From positions 3,410,001 to 3,474,000 of the forward strand of contig JALGAS010000002.1 of assembly GCA_023078685.1 (NCBI GenBank): a stretch of DNA of 64,000 bases, written 5' to 3'. Shown piece after piece: positions 56,849-64,000 of the stretch; the stretch's first letter is position 1; the number at the start of each line of letters is the position of its first letter. The position numbers were made by a program, and so were the translations under genes. Source of the stretch: Neopestalotiopsis rosae (Eukaryota > Ascomycota > Sordariomycetes > Amphisphaeriales > Sporocadaceae). The notes below the pieces were generated by a model. The model was not told the origin of the DNA and did no database searches. It worked only from the letters and a program-made list of their open reading frames with translations.

Positions 56849-57388
56849 TCAACCGCGATAGATCACAGTTGATGCGGCCACCAGACCACCAACCAGCGCC
56901 AACGTGCTCCGGAAGAGGTTCAGCCTCCTCCAACGCCTCAACTGGCGAGACATGTCCTCTTTGTTGACTTCATCATCAAGAGACAGCTCGCCCACATTCA
57001 AAGCCGTTCTCTCCTCGGCGTCCTTGACGTCGTCGTCGACCCACCGCGACATTGCGGGCTTGGCCTCCTTCATGAGGATCCGGGAAAAGGGCAAGCTCGC
57101 AAAGGTGGCGACGGCCACAATGATCCACCTCGTTCTCTCGCGGCCCGAGGATTGGGCGGCGGTGAAGGCGGCTGCGGTCGTGGAGAGGATGGCGAGTGGT
57201 ATCACTAGGCGAGCACCGCGGTGGTAGAGCGCCGCAAGGGCAGCGGGTGCGACTGTCTGGGCATCGAGACGATGAAGAACGGGTGCAAACAAGTGCGAGA
57301 CCCCAAAGTTGATGCCCGAGAGAAATATGGAGGTGGTTAGGGAGATGAGCTGCGTTGTGTGCAGAAGAGCGGTAGAGGAAGTCAGCAT
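56849..57388 (-). CDS. DUF1772 (anthrone-oxygenase-like) membrane protein
   Basis: A single exon encodes 179 aa with four hydrophobic segments, about residues 10-35, 60-80, 85-105 and 158-176. The N-terminal helix region LISLTTSIFLSGINFGVS and the spaced helices fit DUF1772, a family that includes anthrone oxygenases and many small membrane proteins of unknown function. The third loop is acidic and long (RWVDDDVKDAEERTALNVGE). No polyketide genes are nearby, so a metabolite role is not indicated. Confidence 0.75.
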   Translation of the reverse strand: MLTSSTALLHTTQLISLTTSIFLSGINFGVSHLFAPVLHRLDAQTVAPAALAALYHRGARLVIPLAILSTTAAAFTAAQSSGRERTRWIIVAVATFASLPFSRILMKEAKPAMSRWVDDDVKDAEERTALNVGELSLDDEVNKEDMSRQLRRWRRLNLFRSTLALVGGLVAASTVIYRG

Positions 57389-57970
57389 TGTGAACGCTGG
57401 TTATCGAAGGCTTTTGGGCGTTGATGATGCTTCAAAGAATCTGTGTGTGGACTTATCGGCGACAAAACTGAAGTTTGGTATTTGCTAAGTATTTGATTTT
57501 GTGTATATGGTATTTCTGTGACTCGTCGCTCCATTAAGCGGCCCTCCGTATATATAGGTATCAAATGTGTCTTTCTTTTTACTAAATTTGGCTGCCTAAT
57601 ATCTGACATGATTATGAGACTTGCACTGCCCAAGAGTGACTCTTTCTTGTTACGCCGGTATGGCACGGAGAAAGATTGAAAGCTTCGTCAGATGAGTCCA
57701 TGTCGCCGAACCACTTCGGAGCTTGGCCGGCACCAATACTATTGAGTATTCATCAGCGCCAAGACCAATCCCCACACTGGCCACCAGGTGTGTGAATACT
57801 CGGTACCATGCTTTGGTCTTCTGGGCCGCGACACTGGGACCTCATCGGTTAAAAATAGACCAACTATTGGTCATATTACCATCTTATCGATGTTTAGTCA
57901 TCGAAACATTACAAGTCTCGACTTCCGCATCATGCTGAGGTTGCACTTCCAACATGCTACGCAGAATAAC
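57389..57970. other. Intergenic
   Basis: 582 bp with the DUF1772 promoter and the EME1 3' end. No gene seen. Confidence 0.55.
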
Positions 57971-60034
57971 CTAGACTTCGTTACTGGAAGGGTCTCTGCC
58001 CGTGAAAATCTTGAACAGGCGTCTGCTGACGGCTTGACCGATCCTCTGGTCCGTTATATGGCCATTGCTGTTTGTACTCTTTCTGAGATTCTCCAGGGCT
58101 AAGAGCCCATCTCGCTCCAAGCCTCTTACCAATTCCGTGACGGTTGGAAACGCCTCGGCAATGCAAATGGCCATGGGCGTGGTGACACGAGCAATTTCCT
58201 GCAACATGAGAATATAAGTCTCCCGAGCATTTTCACCGGTCTTGACCTGACCAGACTCGACGCTGAAGCCAGCATCTTTGGATATCTCATCGCGTCGCTT
58301 CCGATAAGGTATCGTGGAAATGTGCTGGGTAAAGACGGTGATCCATTGTGCCGTTTCAACAGGTGCACCCGTCTTGTGAATCATGACTCTATGATCAACC
58401 TGGAGTGACAAGAGCGCATCTTCAATGACTTCTTCATCGACAATCTCATGCGTTGTCTTCTTGGACCGCCCTTGAGCTGCCGCTGTGTTGGCGTCGTTGC
58501 GAGCGGCATTCTGAAATTGCCGATTGCGAGCCGTTTTGTTCTTCCTGAACCACTGATCAATACCCTCGAGCAGATAGATGATCTCACTGTCGGGAAACGC
58601 GGCTTTCATCTTGAGTACATGCTCTCCCAGGCCGCCACCATCGTTATTAGTTGCGAGCTGGACAAACTCCTTGGCTTGGACAACGACAAGAGCATGTTTC
58701 TCTTGCACGATCCTAAGAGGAATCGGCTCAAAGTACTCCTTTTCTTCGTTGAACTTCCTATCCACCTTCCGTCGCCATCGAACAGCCTTGTCCACCGGAC
58801 TGTTCCAAGTCGAGTGGGCAATATTATGCTCGTTGAGTAGTTCCACGACTTGCGCATTCAATCCTACGTCGAAGGACTGGGGTAGATCGACAATCATCTC
58901 AACCTGAGCATCCGTCTTATTAACACGGACCTTGTTGACCTCGGCCAGCGCCTTGTCCTTTTCCTTCTGGACGGCTTTCTCTTTCTTGGCACGCTCTTTC
59001 TCAAGTCGTTTGCGCTCAGTCTCAACTTCTCTAGCTTGTGCTTTTCTTCGTTTCTCGAGATCTTTTTCTTCTTGTGATTTTGTGGCCGGTCGTTTCGTGC
59101 TTGAGCTGGCCGATGCCGTCTTCGATCGCTTCAGGTTCCGGGGTGATTCGCTGAGTGAACGTGAGAGTCTCAGGCCATCGGTACGTATCTTGTCCAACTC
59201 TGGGAAATCATCCTCTGAATTCGAATCGTCCAGCTCAATTACATCCACCTTTCTTTTTGCTGCTTTCGGAGGCGAACTCGAGAAGGCTCTCCTATCATGA
59301 GGAGCTGTGCTGGCTTCTGGCATCGAGCTAGAAATTGGATCCCACCCGGCTTTCTGTTTGCCCTTGTTCTTCTGTGGCTGTGCTGGCGAGCAGTCTGAGA
59401 AATCACTCGTGAGATCGAAGACGTTGGAGGGCGCCGTGTTGGATCGCTTGTTTGCAGTCGTGTCCTTCGACAAGCCGCTTCTCTGAGGCTCTTTTCCTTT
59501 GTTGGATCTTGGTAGTGGCGGGCTGGAAGCGAATGGGTCATCATCGTCAACACCGACTGGAGAGCTGGTATGCTGGATAGGATCTGCAACCGAATGCCAT
59601 CGCTTCAACCCTGGTCCGGAAGGCTTTGCTGGAAGCGCAGCAGACGTTGTGCGCGTCATAGAGCGACTCGCGGGAGCCTTTGCAGCTGGTTTGGGCGAGG
59701 TTCTGCTATTTTTGGAAAGATCAAAGTCTAGGTCGCCGGTGGTATCGAAGTCATCTGCAAGAAATAGATAATCATTCCCGTCTTTGTGTCGTTGCGGCTT
59801 ATCATTTTTGATGACGTCGTTGCTTCTCTTAGGGCTGTGCGTGAGAACAGTAGCTCGAGCAGTAGAGTTTTTCGTTACGCCAGCGAAAATGTCATCAACG
59901 TCCATGAAATCATCCTCGTCGATATTCACTGCTCTTGGTGGTGCCTTGGGTGCTGAAGGTCCTGGGGCAGGTCTAGGTGGCTTCTGAGGCCGCACCTCTG
60001 GGCTCGAAAGCAGGTCGATGACTTCAGGCGCCAT
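57971..60034 (-). CDS. EME1: EME1/Mms4, partner of the Mus81 structure-specific endonuclease
   Basis: A single exon of 687 aa from MAPEVIDLLSSPEV. An in-frame ATG 18 codons upstream (60088) is less likely. The N-terminal half is disordered and Ser/Pro/Lys-rich, with two SUMO-interaction-like motifs, VIDLLSS at residues 4-10 and VDVIELDDSNSEDD near 290. A charged coiled coil follows (EKDLEKRRKAQAREVETERKRL, ~345-390), then the ERCC4-type nuclease fold: AQVEMIVDLPQSFD, IPLRIVQEKHALVVVQAKEFVQLA and IIYLLEGIDQWF. The ERKxxxD catalytic motif is absent, as expected for the non-catalytic subunit. The tandem HhH-like end follows. Mus81-Eme1 cuts 3' flaps and branched recombination intermediates in the nucleus. 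Confidence 0.88.
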   Translation of the reverse strand: MAPEVIDLLSSPEVRPQKPPRPAPGPSAPKAPPRAVNIDEDDFMDVDDIFAGVTKNSTARATVLTHSPKRSNDVIKNDKPQRHKDGNDYLFLADDFDTTGDLDFDLSKNSRTSPKPAAKAPASRSMTRTTSAALPAKPSGPGLKRWHSVADPIQHTSSPVGVDDDDPFASSPPLPRSNKGKEPQRSGLSKDTTANKRSNTAPSNVFDLTSDFSDCSPAQPQKNKGKQKAGWDPISSSMPEASTAPHDRRAFSSSPPKAAKRKVDVIELDDSNSEDDFPELDKIRTDGLRLSRSLSESPRNLKRSKTASASSSTKRPATKSQEEKDLEKRRKAQAREVETERKRLEKERAKKEKAVQKEKDKALAEVNKVRVNKTDAQVEMIVDLPQSFDVGLNAQVVELLNEHNIAHSTWNSPVDKAVRWRRKVDRKFNEEKEYFEPIPLRIVQEKHALVVVQAKEFVQLATNNDGGGLGEHVLKMKAAFPDSEIIYLLEGIDQWFRKNKTARNRQFQNAARNDANTAAAQGRSKKTTHEIVDEEVIEDALLSLQVDHRVMIHKTGAPVETAQWITVFTQHISTIPYRKRRDEISKDAGFSVESGQVKTGENARETYILMLQEIARVTTPMAICIAEAFPTVTELVRGLERDGLLALENLRKSTNSNGHITDQRIGQAVSRRLFKIFTGRDPSSNEV

Positions 60035-60698
60035 CCTGTCCCGGCACACGTGGGACCGCCCCAATTGACGTCTACGCGCCTTGCCCACCTTGGCCTTGAA
60101 TGATGACTATGCGATGAAGCAACGCAAAACATGCGATATTCCCCAATATTGGCAACGAATGGTGACGCGTCGAGAAAACACATGCTAAGCGCGTAGCTGC
60201 CCCACGACACGCACGCGCATCACGTGATTTAAATGAGTATAGGCATTTACTTCGTCCACTAAAATCACCTGATATCCAAATATCTACGAACTGAACTTGA
60301 AAGGCATTATTCAGGTGGGCCTAGAAGAAGAAGATAATGTAATTAAATCAATCTTGATGGGGGACTGCAACTGCTTGGGCTAGATCGGTGTGGCGACTGG
60401 CAACGAATCACGATTCGCTGTTCTTGCTGCATGGCGTCAAGGCTGTGAGGTCTCTAGGACTGCGATGACTGTGTGGCGGGGTACATCTGCCTGGCTTTCT
60501 CCCACTTAGAAGCTGTGTGATTGCTCTACAATAGAATTGCTCACAAAAGACTGCAAAATTCCTCGATCCGGGCCCCAGGTCCTTGTATCCACCTTACTCA
60601 CAAGTATTTCAAAGGCAGGACGCCCTGGTTGTCAATTAGCGAGATTTGGAACATACAGTATAGATTGCAAGCTTGACAGACACACGACCCGAGCCAAG
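60035..60698. promoter_or_regulatory. Upstream region between divergent EME1 and HET-like genes
   Basis: 664 bp separate the two start codons. The HET-like frame is open leftwards to an ATG at 60537, so part of this could be coding if that start is used. No factor site is claimed. Confidence 0.45.
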
Positions 60699-61784
60699 AT
60701 GTCCTCCGCTCTGACTGCCCCAGCATTGCAAGAGTGCCGAGCGCTTATAGTAAACGAGGTTGACGAACATTTACTACTTGGTGGTGTTGACACGAGAAAT
60801 CCAACAAATCATGAGATTTTACCTGTACGCATGGTACAGTTTCCCGTTGAGGACATATCCACAGTCGCTGTTCTATCATGGCGATGGGATGGCTATAAGG
60901 GATGCTTGGGTTCACGAAACGTCGCATGCGCAGTCCGTCAAAGCAAGAGCATGGGAATCCAGTACCTCTTCATCGATGCAATCTCAATCGACCAAAATTT
61001 AAAAGGGGACGACCTCATCCGACACGTGATGGCATTCTCAACACTATATCAAACTATACCCGTTATTGCTGCCTACGATAAGCCGGATGAAGTGTTTAGA
61101 CATACTGTGCTTCGTCCCTGGATATCCGAGGAAGCGCGGCTGTACCGGAACAATCCAACAAAACTCATTTACGTTGGTCATACCAGTGGAGGAGGTGCAT
61201 CGACCCGGTTGTTTTTCTCGGGAGAGCACATCTGGGAATACGAGTTTGGGATCCAGCTCAGTCATATATGGAATGGAAACCACATGGAGACTATCAACGG
61301 CTTGCTTTGTGGACAGATTGGGATGTCGTACATCTCCGATCTCAAGTTTATAATTGCTCCGTATGCACCGCTGTTGGTTGCTGCCTACGAAAAGATGAGC
61401 CGGAACGACTATCTCTTGACTGCCTTGCTCCTCTGTAGATTTCATTCAGGTAAACAACAGGCGGCGCTAAGGTCGAAGCCGGAAGCCAAATGCTTTGACC
61501 GATACAGTTTTTGCGCGGTCGATGAAACGGGCTCTAGTACCTACAACATAATTTTCGATGGAAGGCTGGTCGCACAGTGGAAGCGTAAAGGCACGACCGC
61601 GCCTTTCTCCTACTGGATTTTAGAAACAAAGAATTCACTGGCGAACATTCAGAGCTCACTCGGCTTGCCGAGCTCTGAGCTTGAGAAGTATGAAGCAGAT
61701 AGGACGGCACGGGCTCGCTATTTCCAAAACCTCCACACATCGACTTCACATCCTAAGATTGAGATTGTGTTCATTGGGCTATAA
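60699..61784 (+). CDS. HET-like domain protein of unknown function
   Basis: A single exon of 361 aa from MSSALTAPALQECRA (context CCAAGATGT). A longer frame reaches an ATG at 60537. Residues ~58-125 resemble the start of a heterokaryon-incompatibility (HET) domain: TVAVLSWRWDGYKG corresponds to the LSYCWG motif and IQYLFIDAISIDQN to the LWIDxLCIxQD motif, followed by a helix ending TIPVIAAYDK. The last ~200 residues are not recognised. HET proteins trigger cell death on non-self contact, but many members have no known role and this is a divergent one. It borders an AT-rich, remnant-rich stretch. Resemblance is by motif only. Confidence 0.55.
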   Translation: MSSALTAPALQECRALIVNEVDEHLLLGGVDTRNPTNHEILPVRMVQFPVEDISTVAVLSWRWDGYKGCLGSRNVACAVRQSKSMGIQYLFIDAISIDQNLKGDDLIRHVMAFSTLYQTIPVIAAYDKPDEVFRHTVLRPWISEEARLYRNNPTKLIYVGHTSGGGASTRLFFSGEHIWEYEFGIQLSHIWNGNHMETINGLLCGQIGMSYISDLKFIIAPYAPLLVAAYEKMSRNDYLLTALLLCRFHSGKQQAALRSKPEAKCFDRYSFCAVDETGSSTYNIIFDGRLVAQWKRKGTTAPFSYWILETKNSLANIQSSLGLPSSELEKYEADRTARARYFQNLHTSTSHPKIEIVFIGL

Positions 61785-62368
61785 ACATTAGGAGTACAGA
61801 TTAACAGCTGACCAACGAGTTTGTCGATCATCTGGGCTTCAATGGAGCTTACTACTATGACCAAGTGAACATGACCAAAAACAAAAAACCTGATCTCAGT
61901 CGTATCGTCAAGGCTCATCTATGCAAAGATTCTGAAATTTATAAGTTTTTGCTTCGCAACCATGTATACTGATAAGAACAATGAAAAGTACTTTACTACC
62001 ACATGGCCCAAGTCACCCCGGACGCTTTTCGAGAACAAACCTGATAGTAAAATAAGCCACAAACTCGACTATTCGCCATATGACAGAATTCTTCGTCATA
62101 AATCGTCATAATCCCATAGATACGCTACATTTGTATGGTTATTACATACAACCAAGGATTTAATACGCCAGAAATGATGAATAAGTCTGATGTATAGACA
62201 TGTTTATTCATCTGCAGAGGTTCTCTAGACAGACTGGCTCAATACATTCCTTCCAACACAAAGGAAGCCTCACATTTATGACAACTTGATGATGGAATTA
62301 CGACACGATCCAGTGATTCCATTTGTAAAATCCAAAGCAAGTATTCGGATTTGTCTCAGTCGAGAAAT
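61785..62368. other. Intergenic
   Basis: 584 bp downstream of the HET-like gene; no gene seen. Confidence 0.5.
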
Positions 62369-62695
62369 CTACCGGTGGCGCGGGATGTCATTAGAGGCAG
62401 CGGTGATAAGCAGATCGCCAAAGTTTTGGACTCTGTTCGTGATCCTCGATCCGGGTGCCACATGAAGAATGAGCTCGCCCATATGGTGCGAGATTGGGTG
62501 GAACAATGGATACCCGTCTACCTGACCATACTGGCTGAAGAGGCGGCTTAAGGGGTCGACGCAGTCCACGAGACCGTTGAGGCCATGAGTGTCATGGAAC
62601 GATTCATCATGGACCGCGAGCAAGGCTTCGCGGATCTTGTCGATAGTAAGGAGGCGTGTCTCGGCTACGTCGCCCGCGTCCTTATGTCCAAGGCA
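62369..62695 (-). pseudogene. Gene fragment of unknown family
   Basis: A minus-strand frame open for 109 codons between stops. It reads protein-like sequence such as GDVAETRLLTIDKIREALLAV, HDTHGLNGLVDCVDPLSRLF and SHHMGELILHVAPGSRITNR. No start with good context at the left, no family recognised, and it abuts an AT-rich block. It may be an exon or a truncated copy. Confidence 0.35.
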
Positions 62696-62960
62696 TTAAA
62701 GTCTCCATATTCGCAAAAATAATAAATAGTAATAGCTACTCATTATTTTTTTAAATCTCTTTTATGCTAAAGGAAAAAAGGCATTTTTATAATAATAATA
62801 ATAATTATTATTATTTTTTCAAAAAAAAAAAAAAAAGGGGGGGGGGGGGGGGGGGGGTTATAAAAACTTATTGTATAAAGATTTCAGCTTATATAGGTTA
62901 ATAATCTATAATTTAATGATATTTCCATTAAACCCGCGTAAAGACATAAGCACACCCGAT
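62696..62960. repeat. AT-rich block with an A16-G22 homopolymer
   Basis: Mostly A+T with ATAATAATAATTATTATTATT (a small inverted repeat) followed at ~62821-62857 by a long A run and then about 22 G. Long G runs in AT-rich DNA are rare and prone to sequencing error. Confidence 0.85.
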
Positions 62961-63577
62961 ACCTTATCATCAAACTGATCACTAACGCTTTATTGCCATC
63001 ATAGCTGGAAAGTTTTTCTTGGGCAATCATTATAATTTACGTAAGGTCATACACGATGGCAGCTCAGCATTCAGATATAATCGACAAAACACCTCAACTA
63101 AGAGACATGACTTCTCCGTCAAGAATCTATAGGATGGATACACCAGCCATCTTTTTACAACCAATACATGCCACTCAAGTAAGAATTGAGAGCGATGGAT
63201 CTTGTATGTTCTAACCCATTGATTCTTCCTGATGAATCGACTTGCTAAGCTAAAGAAACCTGTTCAATGTCTCAAGCAAGTTTTCTAATGACGCTTCGAT
63301 GATAGCAAACTAGGAATTTCAAAAGAATTGGCATGCATTCAAGATGGTTTCAGCCAAGAAGCCTACCGTTGGCGCGGTGAGTCCCAAAGAGAAGTGACTG
63401 CATTCGACATTGGCCAATAAACATCGTCATATGCAAACAATTCCAGCTTTCAGACTTCAATTCTGTCTGATTATGCACCTATTTATGGTGGCGGTTTCAA
63501 CCATAAACTCGAAGCGTACGTGTCAAGACGTCGTGTTACACGTATGCCACAAGAGTCAATGATGTCACCGTAGCCAA
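62961..63577. other. Remnant-rich intergenic
   Basis: Short broken frames, including a 52-codon plus frame at 63056-63214 and a plus frame near 63318-63420 (CIQDGFSQEAYRWRGES) ending at GTGAGT. None is convincing alone. Confidence 0.3.
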
Positions 63578-64000
63578 TTGTGTTATATTGAGCGACAGGT
63601 GCAAGCCAAGAGGACACATACTTCGTTGCAGGCCATTCAGCTCGAGCCACGAGACACAAGAGAAGAAAATCCCCCGATATCTTGCAACATTCAATGTCTG
63701 ATACCAAAGATAGTCATAGTTACGCAACGGCGTGACACGACGTTCAGTGATGAGAGTATAACTTGGTTCCGGCTACTTGATTAGGCACTTGAAGCTTGGA
63801 AACTCCGCCAGAAACACCGTCCGGATATCTGCATCGGGATATCTGCATTACCCGAGGGCCTCGGATTGATCAAGCGCGCAAAAATGTTCATAGACGTTTG
63901 TAGCACAGCAGGATATAGCTCGTCTAGACGGGGGGACGTGGTGTCACACCCACCAGCCCCAGGTCAAATCGCCAAGACCTGGGCCAGGATATTTGAGCAG
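63578..64000 (+). pseudogene. Partial reading frame cut by the window edge
   Basis: The plus strand is open from ~63578 to the end of the window except for one TAG at 63782-63784. After it, 72 codons read ALEAWKLRQKHRPDICIG, ISALPEGLGLIKRAKMFIDV and IAKTWARIFEQ without interruption to base 64000. Either TTGATTAG is a splice acceptor and this is an exon of a gene extending to the right, or the TAG is a nonsense change from CAG. The family is not recognised. Confidence 0.35.

Noticed and set aside
63056..63214. 52-codon plus frame with an internal GTAAGA donor
   Set aside because: Could be a first exon, but no downstream exon joins convincingly in this broken region.

Overview
This window is nuclear DNA of a filamentous ascomycete, most likely a Sordariomycete near Hypocreales. 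The evidence is short introns (about 45-110 nt) with GTRNGT donors, CTRAC-type branch sites and YAG acceptors, intron-bearing tRNAs, a dispersed 5S rRNA gene, long pyrimidine-rich leaders, and gene families such as Pth11-like receptors, HET-like and DUF7918 proteins. The family and lineage names come from reading translations by eye; no search was run.

Layout. 0.2-0.4 kb: two tandem intron-bearing tRNA-Glu(CTC) genes. 0.9-7.9 kb: a compact housekeeping block made of two divergent pairs, NOP58/VMA6 (snoRNP core and vacuolar ATPase subunit d) and mitochondrial uS15/RPS0 (two ribosomal proteins). 8.9-17.8 kb: an amino-acid/choline-type permease with an unusual 6-nt micro-exon, a small coiled-coil protein, a Hub1 ubiquitin-like protein with an SR/RGG-rich N-terminal extension, a DUF7918 protein with SUMO-type motifs, a decayed reading frame, and a PPIL3-type cyclophilin. 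18-24.4 kb: a long leader with a 57-codon upstream ORF in front of an arrestin-like gene, then a tRNA-Leu(TAG). 24.4-31.3 kb: a gene-poor stretch of remnants (retroelement integrase, F-box/C2H2 fragment, other broken frames), AT-rich patches, and a divergent but well-folding 5S rRNA gene. 31.7-33.2 kb: SEN54. 33-39 kb: about 6 kb with no recognisable gene. 39-43.2 kb: a large glutamine-rich protein carrying two copies of a roughly 90-residue domain I cannot name, with two candidate first exons. 44.5-50.9 kb: a predicted GPI-anchored feruloyl-esterase-like protein, an O6-alkylguanine-DNA alkyltransferase and a Pth11-like seven-helix receptor. 54.4-61.8 kb: a GMC oxidoreductase, a DUF1772 membrane protein, EME1 and a HET-like protein. 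62-64 kb: AT-rich sequence with gene fragments, cut by the window edge.

The intact genes are mostly unrelated core functions (ribosome and RNA processing: NOP58, RPS0, Hub1, SEN54, tRNAs, 5S; DNA repair: MGT, EME1; membrane and secretion: VMA6, permease, receptor, esterase). No biosynthetic cluster, CRISPR array or complete mobile element was seen. The best candidates for something undescribed are the duplicated-domain Q-rich protein, the esterase fused to a Ser/Thr stalk and anchor, the micro-exon with a GC donor, and the divergent 5S gene with compensatory changes.
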